Shown: positions 17,601 to 24,020 of the stretch, in pieces
Layout of the letters: every line of letters begins with the position of its first letter
Numbering within the stretch: position 1 is the first letter of the stretch
Notes under the pieces: model-generated
Database searches by the model: none
What the model saw: only the letters and a program-made list of their open reading frames with translations
Told to the model about the DNA's origin: nothing
Position numbers and translations under genes: made by a program
Source: JBAYJY01 sp041664945
Lineage (GTDB): Bacteria; UBP15; UBA6099
Direction: 5' to 3'
DNA length: 29,844 nucleotides
Assembly: GCA_041664945.1 (NCBI GenBank)
Contig: JBAYJY010000043.1
Location: forward strand, 1 to 29,844

Positions 17601-18709
17601 GCTTGGCTGTTGATAGGCCCAGTTAATGTGTCGCCTGAGTCTTTGACATACTGAGGGTGGTCGTCGTCTCCGAGCCCGGTGAGTCCGCCATGATCAACCG
17701 ACCCGAGGTTTGCTGCGATGATGATCTGGTTACCCGGGTCATCCGGCGTGATAGTAATTCCCGAGCCGGCCACAAGCGCTATATCACCGCCGTCATTTGT
17801 CACTCCGGCAACACTGCTTACAACATTGACCGAAAGATCGGATGCCGCAAGGCTGTTGTCCGCCACCTCCGAGCTTCCGACTGCTCCCGTCCCAATCTCC
17901 AAGTTGTTATACGTTCCGGATATATCTCCCCCATAGGCAGACCCTGCGTTGAGGTAGTATGCGCCGTGCTGCCCGTCCAATAAGTCTGCGTTTAGCCGGG
18001 TTGCCACTGTTGTGGAATTTACCACTATTGGCGCCGTGCCTGTCGCTACTGTGGATTCAAGGGGGCCGGACATGGTGTCGCCGATTTTCAAAACGCTTCC
18101 CGATATAACAATTCCCGTTATCTGACTGCCGTCTCCATAAAAATGCTCAGCGGTTATTGTTCCTGTCGCAGCTGTGATATTCCCCGCTAATGTCAAACCT
18201 CCGGCAACCGCAAGAGAACCACTGATCGTATCTCCAGCTCTACTTACTTTTTCGTTATCGAGCTCCTGAACTGCAGCCTGAACATTAGCGGCTGATAAAT
18301 GGCCTGATGGAGGAAATGCTACATCCACAGCCTTCGTTTGCAATAGATACGACATTCCTGTAACTTGTTCTCTGGGCGTTAAAGAACTTCCATTCACAGT
18401 TACTTCCAAATATACCGGATTGTCCCAATTAATTGATCCTAAATCGCATCCTGTAGAACCTATTTTGTATGAAAACAGCCCTTTCGTAACATTTAGTGTC
18501 TGTGGTCCAGTTGTGCAAAGAAGACTTCCCCCAGATAAAGCATCATACAACGAAAAATTTATTGACCGAGCCCCTGTTACAGCTACGCCTTGATATTTCA
18601 AATACCCTTGATAATTAATTAGTTGAGGCATGGAAGAAAAAACCTTAGCAACGAAATATAGAATGAAAATAATCGCAATAATTCCAACTCTTGAAAATGG
18701 AATTTTCAT
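14660..18709 (-). CDS. Giant repeat exoprotein with tail-fibre-like NADLLDGQH repeats
   Basis: Exported protein of 1349 aa. ATG 18709 is preceded by GGGG at good spacing, and the signal peptide covers residues 8-25 (IIAIIFILYFVAKVFSS). The mature N-terminus, PQLINYQGYLKYQGVAVTG, is a recognisable opening of many secreted repeat proteins. The body holds eight copies of NADLLDG (Q/S/Y/N)(H/Q), four of DDHPQY or close variants, and repeated DGGDI-VAGSGITITPDD blocks, arranged in units of roughly 207-209 residues. A separate C-terminal domain follows (VITGEGLPIATGAKDYYV ... NATVLTIILESTK). Similar repeats occur in phage tail fibres and bacterial adhesins. A true signal peptide and no phage structural neighbours favour a surface adhesin. 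DNA repeats are nearly identical between units, so length variation by recombination is possible. Confidence 0.72.
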   Translation of the reverse strand: MKIPFSRVGIIAIIFILYFVAKVFSSMPQLINYQGYLKYQGVAVTGARSINFSLYDALSGGSLLCTTGPQTLNVTKGLFSYKIGSTGCDLGSINWDNPVYLEVTVNGSSLTPREQVTGMSYLLQTKAVDVAFPPSGHLSAANVQAAVQELDNEKVSRAGDTISGSLAVAGGLTLAGNITAATGTITAEHFYGDGSQITGIVISGSVLKIGDTMSGPLESTVATGTAPIVVNSTTVATRLNADLLDGQHGAYYLNAGSAYGGDISGTYNNLEIGTGAVGSSEVADNSLAASDLSVNVVSSVAGVTNDGGDIALVAGSGITITPDDPGNQIIIAANLGSVDHGGLTGLGDDDHPQYVKDSGDTLTGPINSQAVIPTTTNTYGLGDATHIWSSLNIAAGGYSDGSVTSADLQDGAALAEIANNDGTGSGLDADLLDGQQGTYYLNTGTPLSGDVTGAYNSTNIATSAIGSAEILDNSVATGDVAFEFVGSLGGVKNKGGDIALVAGSGVTITPDDALNKITIAANAGTIDHGGLTGLVDDDHPQYVKDSGDTMAGTLTSSVATGTAPIVVDSTTVATRLNADLLDGQHGTYYLNVGTSHGGDVSGTYNNIQIGAGVVGSAEVSDGSLTASDLAVDVISSINSISNDGGNFDIIAGSNITLTPTATSSIIISAAVSGSAVDHNTLANLTIGDAHPQYFNLSQNETVTGIPAFNGGTTGTTAPFTVDSTFLVTNLNADLLDGSHAAAFMTAATDNWVNATGDTITGTLTSTVATGTAPIVVDSTTVATRLNADLLDGQHGTYYLNAGTAYSGDVSGAYNNLQIGSGAVGSSEVTDNSLSATDLSVNVISSLDGVTNDGGDIDFVAGAGITITPDDPGNQITITANFGSIDHGSISGLGDDDHTQYFALAQNETVTGIPAFNGGTTGTTAPFTVDSTFLVTNLNADLLDGQQASAFISSTGATMTGAITMSGVNGDINFDNAGGLLTMAGGNISDSVGNLNLNDNTSVSGTLGVTGAVTGSNTITGTRLISNIAIGTAPLSVISTTNVTNLNADFLDGYHAASFILDGCTDCLNAAEIEDIYVLNTSDTTSGSLSIGTTLGVTGAITGSSTVQGTQLISTIVTGTAPLTVISTTVNTNLNADMLDGNHAAAFMTAATDNWVNAAGDTMTGILTMSSAAADITFNNAGGNLTMAGGNISDSVGNLNINDSISVSGSITAATGTITAQQFSGNGSALSGLKSSRTIVITGEGLPIATGAKDYYVRWPYAATLNKVSVLSNTLTTTTVDIWKDAYANFPPTNADSIFTPGSEAKLIASRSSETTSFFNSAIAAGDVLAINIDTNDNATVLTIILESTK
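15891..15979. repeat. Intragenic repeat unit A, first copy (partner 16512-16600)
   Basis: The 89 bases at 15891-15979 match 16512-16600 with one mismatch (G at 15938 versus T). They encode the NADLLDG-to-FNGGTTGTTAPFTVDST segment of the giant exoprotein. The offset is 621 bases. Confidence 0.85.
16326..16396. repeat. Intragenic repeat unit B, first copy (partner 16953-17023)
   Basis: 71 bases identical to 16953-17023 at an offset of 627. They encode the VATRLNADLLDGQHG segment of the giant exoprotein. Confidence 0.85.
16512..16600. repeat. Intragenic repeat unit A, second copy
   Basis: Partner of 15891-15979, 88 of 89 bases identical, same orientation. The near identity at synonymous positions points to recent duplication or gene conversion. 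Confidence 0.85.
16953..17023. repeat. Intragenic repeat unit B, second copy
   Basis: Exact 71-base copy of 16326-16396 in the same orientation and frame. Confidence 0.85.
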
Positions 18710-18779
18710 AACAGTACCCCAAATGTTTTTTAGTTAACTATATTTGACACGACAAAATATCATATTTTTTATATCAAGA

Positions 18780-18788
18780 ATTATAACA
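18780..18788 (-). promoter_or_regulatory. Possible extended -10 promoter for the giant exoprotein gene
   Basis: On the minus strand TGTTATAAT (TG-n-TATAAT) lies about 70 bases before ATG 18709. A weak -35 candidate TTGTGA is 19 bases upstream. Placement and direction fit the giant gene. Confidence 0.35.
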
Positions 18789-18824
18789 ATAGATACTCTT
18801 ATTATCACAAATTATAGAAAATAA

Positions 18825-19048
18825 GGTTCATCCGGTTAATGCATACGCGCTCAATTTGCGAGACTATTCAAACAAAAACACCAGTAAATAAGAGCTATTT
18901 AGTTGAAATCGCGTTTGCCACAGTGCCACCGCTATCCGGCAAGCCATTGATCTCTTGCCTATCGGTGGACTTGTGGAGAACGCTTTTTGCATCACAACAG
19001 AAGTATAACGCTGCCGAGAATGATAAGTACGCATTAACCGGATGAGTC
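18825..19048. mobile_element. MITE-like element with 22-bp terminal inverted repeats and 8-bp target duplication
   Basis: The left end (18825-18846) reads GGTTCATCCGGTTAATGC and continues ATAC. The right end (19027-19048) read from outside is GACTCATCCGGTTAATGC and continues GTAC, so 19 of 22 positions match as inverted repeats. The element is directly flanked by GAAAATAA at 18817-18824 and again at 19049-19056, as expected of an 8-bp target-site duplication. At 224 bp it is too short for a transposase, and the open frames inside show no recognisable domain. I read it as a non-autonomous (MITE-like) insertion; the parent IS family is not identified. Families making 8-bp duplications include IS66, IS6, ISL3, IS256 and IS1595. 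Confidence 0.65.
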
Positions 19049-19103
19049 GAAAATAATATAAACAATATATGGCAAATATGCCTGTTGGGGCAAATAGAAA
19101 GAG

Positions 19104-19203
19104 GCTTGCGCTTGCCGCTGAAATGCGCAAGCAATAAGCGATTTTCAGCTTGAAAATCAATGGGAGCCAGCGCCTCCCTGATCGGCTCACTATCGCGGAG
19201 CCG
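19104..19203. other. Cluster of four consecutive hairpins
   Basis: Four perfect inverted repeats lie head to tail in 100 bases: GCTTGCGC/GCGCAAGC (19104-19111, 19125-19132), GATTTTCA-GCT-TGAAAATC (19140-19158), GGGAG/CTCCC (19162-19166, 19174-19178) and CGGCTC/GAGCCG (19183-19188, 19198-19203). The region has no supported gene. It could be a structured RNA, a recombination site or an old repeat element. The open minus-strand frame across it (18895-19260) matches nothing I recognise. Confidence 0.5.
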
Positions 19204-19313
19204 CTCCTTTAAGTTAGCGTAATGATTGCGTGGCGCTACTTTTGGTGTCAGTTGACGCAATGGACGGCAAGGACGTTCTCCTATGAAAATGGAAAGAGCT
19301 TGGAATAGTTGCT

Positions 19314-19373
19314 AAAAAAAGAATGCCCCTGAAAAACGTATTAGCCAGAAGGTTATTGGCGTTTCTCAAGGGC
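19314..19373 (-). terminator. Intrinsic terminator of a minus-strand small RNA
   Basis: On the minus strand GCCCTTGAGAAACG (19373-19360) pairs with CGTTTTTCAGGGGC (19338-19325) over 14 positions, two of them G-T wobbles. ATTC and seven T follow. It ends a transcript that would start near 19475, about 600 bases before the giant exoprotein gene. Confidence 0.7.
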
Positions 19374-19374
19374 G

Positions 19375-19415
19375 GATCCACAGTCAAGCGCATTAACCAG
19401 CTATGCTACCGCAGC
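19375..19415 (-). pseudogene. 5' half of a tRNA-His-like sequence (anticodon GTG), 3' half missing
   Basis: Read on the minus strand from 19415, the layout follows tRNA numbering. Positions 1-7 are GCTGCGG, 8-9 TA, the D-stem GCAT/ATGC encloses loop AGCTGGTTA (with the conserved GG), position 26 is G, the 5' anticodon strand is CTTGA, the loop CTGTGGA has anticodon GTG (19381-19379), and TC follows. After TC the sequence departs: the 3' anticodon strand does not pair, there is no T-arm and no 3' acceptor strand, and the terminator stem starts instead. It is therefore not a functional tRNA. It may be a remnant left by integration or rearrangement inside the anticodon arm, or a tRNA-mimic domain of a small RNA. 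Confidence 0.5.
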
Positions 19416-19481
19416 ATTTTGCCCGCCCGCGCCGCCGCCCTTCCGGACCGCCTGCGCCCAACCACCAACGGGCTATACATT

Positions 19482-19509
19482 ATTATACCATTTTTTCAGA
19501 ATTTCAAGA
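19482..19509 (-). promoter_or_regulatory. Extended -10 promoter for the small RNA
   Basis: On the minus strand TGGTATAAT (TG-n-TATAAT; TATAAT at 19487-19482) is preceded 16 bases upstream by TCTTGA (19509-19504). The -10 is a consensus match; the -35 is weak, as usual for extended -10 promoters. Confidence 0.5.
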
Positions 19510-19709
19510 TAACGGAAATCAGATGGCAGTTTAGCCCGGCGCGGGGTTGCGGGATGAGGCGTGATCGTTCAATGAACGCAAGCGCGACGTTGCATCGGGC
19601 TGAAGCCTGCCCGGCCACTTCAAAATATCAAAGCATTAGGATAGAATGTCATGGTTCCTTGTTTCAAAGCATTATGCGATGCGATCCTTCGACTCACGGT
19701 GATTGAGAA

Positions 19710-20393
19710 ATGGAACAAAACAAATCCAGTGACGATATGAAGAATGCAGATCCAACGAAGAAGTTACATCTGTCGAAAACCCGAATCATCGTTTGGGCGG
19801 CATTTCTTCTTTGTTCTTATCTTGCCTTAATGTGGCTCGGATCAATGAATGGCCTCAGCGTTGCTAAATTAGTAATTCCCAGCATTATCGGATTGCTTTT
19901 ATTTTCATTTTTCTTTTCTTGTTTATATTATTCGTACAATCCCGAGAAAATGCCTGCGTGGCTGAAAAACGAAAGAAAGCCGTTATCGCCAACTTTTATA
20001 AGACGAGTTGTGTTATCGTTTTATTTTTTGTTGATTGCTCCGCAGGTTCTTTCATTATTCTTCGGTCTGCCCGTCAGGGATTTAGCAACATTGAACGCAT
20101 TTGCTATGCCTGTGTATATCGGCGTATTTGTTTTTGCTAAGCAAAAATGCAATTCTGATCAGAACAACAACCCGATTGCGGCTTCATCAAAAGCCAAATC
20201 AATGCATAAGAGGCGATGGTTCGTTTTTTTTGTCGCAAGTATGTTCGGGCATTTGATATTCATGATTATTGCGGTACATACAGGCGCAAAAAAAGAGGAT
20301 TTAGCGCTTTCTTTCTGTAGCTTTATTTTGCTTATGCTTGGTTTGTCGTTTGCATTGATCGCAGACAGCAGGAAGATAGAGAAAAGCAGTTGA
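19710..20393 (+). CDS. Six-helix membrane protein of unknown function
   Basis: Integral membrane protein of 227 aa, family not recognised. ATG 19710 has GGTGA 7 bases upstream. Predicted helices are at about 26-46 (IIVWAAFLLCSYLALMWLGS), 52-73 (LVIPSIIGLLLFSFFFSCLYY), 97-117 (VVLSFYFLLIAPQVLSLFFGL), 126-143 (NAFAMPVYIGVFVFA), 170-190 (WFVFFVASMFGHLIFMIIAV) and 200-219 (LSFCSFILLMLGLSFALIA). Loops are positively charged (KKLHLSK, KNERKP, SMHKRR), which sets the topology. No catalytic motif is visible. It stands alone between the small-RNA unit and a broken DUF2283 gene, so the neighbours give no clue to its role. The amino-acid pattern and codon phase look genuine. Confidence 0.65.
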   Translation: MEQNKSSDDMKNADPTKKLHLSKTRIIVWAAFLLCSYLALMWLGSMNGLSVAKLVIPSIIGLLLFSFFFSCLYYSYNPEKMPAWLKNERKPLSPTFIRRVVLSFYFLLIAPQVLSLFFGLPVRDLATLNAFAMPVYIGVFVFAKQKCNSDQNNNPIAASSKAKSMHKRRWFVFFVASMFGHLIFMIIAVHTGAKKEDLALSFCSFILLMLGLSFALIADSRKIEKSS

Positions 20394-20523
20394 TGCAGCC
20401 GGGCGGGCGTCTCGGTTAGGATGAAACCGCGCTGGCAATATCATTCAGGTTGAAGTAATATTATTCTTGAAGAATCTGAAGTTCATATAAGACATCGGCA
20501 TAAAGTTTTGTATTCGCTGCCGA

Positions 20524-20539
20524 CTCGTCTGAAGACGAG
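20524..20539. other. Hairpin CTCGTC-TGAA-GACGAG
   Basis: Six perfect pairs around a TGAA loop in the 226-base gap before the DUF2283 pseudogene. The flank GGTGTCAAATTGAAG faintly recalls the spacer of the double-hairpin repeats near 12240, but I cannot claim homology. The rest of the gap shows no gene. Confidence 0.4.
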
Positions 20540-20619
20540 GTGTCAAATTGAAGCCGATTACTTTTTCCAAACATTCGCTCGGCTACGGTTTATACGTTTT
20601 ATTATTAAGGGGGTGAGCC

Positions 20620-20832
20620 ATGAAGATATCTTATGACAAACAAGTAGACGCTTTAAGCATAATTTTCCGGGAAACGACGGTCACCACGAAAGAACTCGGG
20701 GAAGGAATTGCTATTGAACTTGATTCTTAAGGTTGTCTGGCCGGAATTGAAATACTTGACGCTATGCGGCGATTTGGAGACAAAGACACCCTCAAGAATG
20801 TTGTTTTTGAAGGAATTGCTACGGCCTCATAA
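20620..20832 (+). pseudogene. DUF2283 small protein, broken by an in-frame stop
   Basis: ATG 20620 follows a purine-rich site (AAGGGGGTGA). The frame reads MKISYDKQVDALSIIF and TKELGEGIAIELDS, then TAA at 20728-20730, and continues in the same frame as GCLAGIEILDAMRRFG to TAA at 20830-20832. Together these are a near-complete DUF2283 protein of about 70 residues (YDxxxDALxI ... GxxxGIEIL). The stop replaces one residue of the turn before GCLAGIEIL and looks like a single-base nonsense change. DUF2283 genes are short, function unknown, and often mobile or toxin-antitoxin-like in context. Bases 20833-20937 are AT-rich with no gene. Confidence 0.75.
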
Positions 20833-20937
20833 CATTTTTGGACTCTGTTAGTTTCCTCTAATATATTCTGAAATCAAATTTTCAAATTTTTTACATGCAG
20901 TAAATTGATATAGCGTCTTGGGCTTTTCGTTTGTGTT

Positions 20938-23919
20938 TTACACCCTTGGCAGATTGCCGCGGGTTAGTTCGAGGGGGATGAAGAAGCTTGCGCGGGTGAT
21001 GCCTTTCGAGCGCTCGATGCCGATGCGGCCGCCGTGCTTGAGAACGACGCGACGGCAGAGTGTGAGGCCAAGCCCCATGCTGCCGGGTTTCGTGCCGTAG
21101 AACGGTTCGAAGAAATGCGCGGTCTCCGCCGGATCGTATTCCGGGCCATTGTCGAACACTTCGATGAGAACCGTCTGGGCGCCTTCGACGTCCGCCTGAT
21201 ATGAGCGCACGAGAACCTCGCCGCCTTCCTCGTTCAGAGACGCCGCCTGAATCGCGTTCAGCGTGAGATGCCACACGACCATCATCAGCAGGTCCGAATC
21301 GGCGCTCAGCGGCTGGCAGAACTTGTCAGGCTGCATGTCGACCTGAACGCTCTCCGGGATCATCCCTTTTCCGCGAAGCGTGTCGACAGTATCCTTAACG
21401 ATTTTCTCAACGCTGCATGCCGAGAGCTGCACCGGACTGTCCACGGAATACATAGTCAGCGAATTCGCGGCGAGAGAGAGATCCTTGCATGACTTCAGAA
21501 TGTTTTCCCATATAGCGCGGGTCTCGGGCGCGAAGATGTTGCCGCCGAGCTCCTTCACTTCAGCCGTGAGCGATTCGAGAATCCGTTCGAAGCGGTCGGC
21601 GATAGTGCGCGCCATGCGGGTGCGCGTGCGGGCTTCGAGTTTTCGCGCCTCGCGCGCCTGAGACTCGCGCTCCGACCCGATCTCGCGGATCGAGTACACG
21701 TAGCCCTTCCCGCCGTTGTCGCTTCTGATCGCCGCCCCGTGCACTTCAGCCTGAAACGTCTTTCCGCGCAGGTTGCGAAGCATCAGTTCACGCCGCGCAG
21801 AGCCCAGGCGGTCCATCTGCGCCGGGTCTATCACCGGCCCGCCGCCGGCGCTCAATATGTCGAATTTCTTTCCTATGAAAACTTCCCTCTGCTGCTCCTC
21901 AAAACGGCGGGCGAACGCCGAGTTGACCATCAGCACCTGACCCTGCTCGCCCACTACCGCCAGCTCATCCGGCGCCGCCTCGATCACGGCCATCAGGAAC
22001 TTGATCCTCTTTTCGAGCAGCGGTTTTTCCAGAAGCGCGTTGCGTTCGAGCCCGCGCAGGCTGTCCACGCGCCGCAGCGTCACGACCGTCTTCGCCGCCC
22101 CGGCGCCGATCAGCATCAGCCCCGCAACCGCCTCAAGCGCAAGGCGCCTATCGCCTCGCGCATACTCTATCTCCATCGCCGCGAACGGAGTTTCCTCTTC
22201 CGCCGAACGTTTCAGTTCGCATGTGAACGGCCCGCGGCTTTTCTCGGCCATGCAGGCCGGCCAGTCAACCCCGAGAAAATCGTCCTCGACGCCAAGCAGC
22301 GCGCCCGCCGCCGGGTTGAACCACTCGACCTTATTGTCCTGATCGAGAACAAGCGTAGCGTCGCCGGAACTCGTCGCCGCCGCCCGGTAAAACGCCTCCG
22401 ACTCGCGCATCTTCTCGTGGCGCGACACGAATTCGCTCACCTCTCGCCCGTAAAAAACCGCGCCCCCGCTTCCTGTCGAAAGCGGGTATATCCGGAAGTC
22501 GAACACCGCCGGATCGTTCCCCTCAACCGCCGGGAATCGCACAGCGCTGACCGACACCACATGCGCCGAATCGAAAACTTTCCTTACAGCTTCCGTCAGG
22601 CGGGTCTGGCCCCACGCGGCGCCCAGCGTCGAGAGCGGCTTGCCCACGCACGGCCTCATTCCCGCCGGCATGTACGACTCCGCCTTATCGTTCGCCACGA
22701 CCACCGCCTGCCATGGGTCCACCACTATGAAAATATCCCTGATGCTCGATAGAATTCCCTGATTAAAACGCGCGGTCTCGCGCACGTTGTCCAGCGCCTT
22801 CGTCCCGTCCTGCCGGCTCTCCTCGATCGCTTCCACCATCTTATTGAATGAGGTGGCGAGCGGCGCAAAACCGGAGGCTTCGCCCTTCACGATCTCGACG
22901 TGCGAGTGCCCGCGCGCAACGGCGTCCATACGGGCGCTCAGGAAAAACAGGAACCTAGTCACCGCCTGCACCTGATACATCGCCAACGCGGCCGCCGCGC
23001 CACCGGCCGTTATCAGGAACAGCAGGATCAACTTGAACAGCAGCCCGAACCCGTCGTCCGCCTCGCCCGCCGGCCGCTGAGCTATGAATCCCCAGCCCAT
23101 CGGCTCCACCGTCGTGAACGACGCGAGCATGTTGTCGCGTCCGTATTTGTATACGATTGAGCCGGTCGTGTTTTTCAGAACCGCTCTAACGGGCTCAAGC
23201 TTCGACACGTCCCGGACCGCATTTTCATTCGAGGAGTCGCCGGACGCTATCAGTCTGCCGCGCTGGTCGACGAGATATGAAAAACCCTTGTCGCCCGGAT
23301 TCAGGCCGGTGACGATTGAATTGAAACTTTTATCTTCGAGGTTGAGTTCGACGACTACGATGCGAAAGACGCCGCTGGCGCCGGAGTTGAAAACCGGAAC
23401 GTAAACATACGCGCGCCGCTCCCCGTTGTCGAGCCGCATCAGGCCGGTAAAACAGTTCTGCGCTTCGCCGGAACGCACTTTTTCATAGCACGAGTCCTCG
23501 ATCAGCGCCGCCGCCATAGGGCCGCCCTCGACAGACGCCGCGAGCAGCTTTGAATTGTTGCCGAGAAGATACAATTCCGAAATCGGGCCGGTGTTCTCGA
23601 CCTTCGATTTTATCAGCACCCTAACAGCCGTCATGTCCGAGCTTTTCGCAAGGCTCGAGTCCGAGACGGATTCGGCGAACCGCAGCGCGGTGTCGGCGAA
23701 CGCGCCGACGCCCTGAGCGCCCGCCCGCGCCGCCGTGAGCTGTTCGCTCTTCACGCGGTCGACAAGCAGCGCCCGGCTCCGGAAAGATATCACGAACCCG
23801 GTGACCAGCACGGCTATCGCGACGCACACGACATACGGAATCACATATCGCGACTGGAGATGCCTAAGTCCGGTATCCGATTTTTCTGGATGTTCAGAGA
23901 ATAAGAGATCCGACTCCAT
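20938..23919 (-). CDS. Membrane sensor kinase with Cache, HAMP and three PAS domains, H-box histidine absent
   Basis: Two-component-type sensor of 993 aa. Helix 1 covers about 27-47, a periplasmic dCACHE-like domain about 50-290 (SYLVDQRGRLIASG, MGWGFIAQRP), helix 2 about 295-316, HAMP to about 370. PAS domains start near 390 (SIRDIFIVVDPWQAVVVAND), 510 (DATLVLDQDNKVEWFNPAA) and 645 (DELAVVGEQGQVLMVNSAF). The ATPase is intact: N box WHLTLNAIQAA (Asn888), G1 EVFDNGPEYD, F box FFEPFYGTK, G2 MGLGLTLC. The dimerisation helix reads ARTIADRFERILESL where NtrB-like kinases have AHDFNNILTAI, so Asp775 sits at the phospho-accepting His. No response regulator is adjacent. It may act through a partner kinase, as an ATPase-type switch, or be degenerate. 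It follows the SLH gene after 101 bases. Long open frames on the opposite strand are GC shadows. Confidence 0.85.
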   Translation of the reverse strand: MESDLLFSEHPEKSDTGLRHLQSRYVIPYVVCVAIAVLVTGFVISFRSRALLVDRVKSEQLTAARAGAQGVGAFADTALRFAESVSDSSLAKSSDMTAVRVLIKSKVENTGPISELYLLGNNSKLLAASVEGGPMAAALIEDSCYEKVRSGEAQNCFTGLMRLDNGERRAYVYVPVFNSGASGVFRIVVVELNLEDKSFNSIVTGLNPGDKGFSYLVDQRGRLIASGDSSNENAVRDVSKLEPVRAVLKNTTGSIVYKYGRDNMLASFTTVEPMGWGFIAQRPAGEADDGFGLLFKLILLFLITAGGAAAALAMYQVQAVTRFLFFLSARMDAVARGHSHVEIVKGEASGFAPLATSFNKMVEAIEESRQDGTKALDNVRETARFNQGILSSIRDIFIVVDPWQAVVVANDKAESYMPAGMRPCVGKPLSTLGAAWGQTRLTEAVRKVFDSAHVVSVSAVRFPAVEGNDPAVFDFRIYPLSTGSGGAVFYGREVSEFVSRHEKMRESEAFYRAAATSSGDATLVLDQDNKVEWFNPAAGALLGVEDDFLGVDWPACMAEKSRGPFTCELKRSAEEETPFAAMEIEYARGDRRLALEAVAGLMLIGAGAAKTVVTLRRVDSLRGLERNALLEKPLLEKRIKFLMAVIEAAPDELAVVGEQGQVLMVNSAFARRFEEQQREVFIGKKFDILSAGGGPVIDPAQMDRLGSARRELMLRNLRGKTFQAEVHGAAIRSDNGGKGYVYSIREIGSERESQAREARKLEARTRTRMARTIADRFERILESLTAEVKELGGNIFAPETRAIWENILKSCKDLSLAANSLTMYSVDSPVQLSACSVEKIVKDTVDTLRGKGMIPESVQVDMQPDKFCQPLSADSDLLMMVVWHLTLNAIQAASLNEEGGEVLVRSYQADVEGAQTVLIEVFDNGPEYDPAETAHFFEPFYGTKPGSMGLGLTLCRRVVLKHGGRIGIERSKGITRASFFIPLELTRGNLPRV

Positions 23920-23950
23920 GAATGCGGGCGCGAACCCCCCTTTTTTATGA

Positions 23951-23971
23951 ACGACGGCCCACGGCCGCCGT
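23951..23971. other. GC-rich hairpin between the SLH and sensor-kinase genes
   Basis: On the minus strand ACGGCGGCC pairs with GGCCGTCGT (one G-T) over a GTG loop. No T-run follows on the minus strand, so it is not a standard intrinsic terminator. It may stabilise or partly separate the two transcripts. Confidence 0.45.
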
Positions 23972-24020
23972 AGCTAAATCATTTTCTATCCGAATTGCTA
24001 AACCTAAGAACAAATATGAC

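Larger units (their letters stand above)
19314..19476 (-). ncRNA. Candidate small RNA carrying the tRNA-like half
   Basis: An extended -10 promoter, a GC-rich segment, the tRNA-like half and an intrinsic terminator line up in order on the minus strand, giving a predicted RNA of about 160 nt. The GC-rich part has a hairpin capped by a GGAA tetraloop (TCC-GGAA-GGG near 19445). GGGCGG (19428-19423) can pair with CCGCCC (19375-19370), which overlaps the terminator's 5' arm. No known RNA family is recognised. The plus-strand frame across this region (19323-19706) has odd composition and no domain. Confidence 0.42.

Noticed and set aside
14660..18709. Giant NADLLDG repeat protein as a phage tail fibre of a prophage
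   Set aside because: It has a signal peptide and its own promoter, and no capsid, tail or assembly genes are near it, so a bacterial surface protein fits better.
18895..19260. 121-aa minus-strand open frame across the MITE and hairpin cluster
   Set aside because: It crosses the MITE boundary and several perfect hairpins, has no recognisable domain and is better explained as non-coding.
19425..19465. GTCCGGAAGGG hairpin with GGAA tetraloop resembling SRP RNA domain IV
   Set aside because: The conserved AGCAG side of the internal loop reads GGCGG and the opposite side has extra bases, so the key SRP features are missing; a covariance search would settle it.
19323..19706. 127-aa plus-strand open frame (MPLKNVLARRLLAFLKGG...)
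   Set aside because: It runs antisense through the terminator, the tRNA-like half and the promoter, has no ribosome-binding site or domain, and its start lies in the terminator stem.
21739..22752. 337-aa plus-strand open frame inside the sensor-kinase gene
   Set aside because: Arg/His-rich shadow of a GC-rich gene; the minus-strand protein has clear Cache/PAS/ATPase domains.
23920..23975. Intrinsic terminator for the SLH gene
   Set aside because: The hairpin at 23951-23971 is followed by A-rich and not T-rich sequence on the minus strand.
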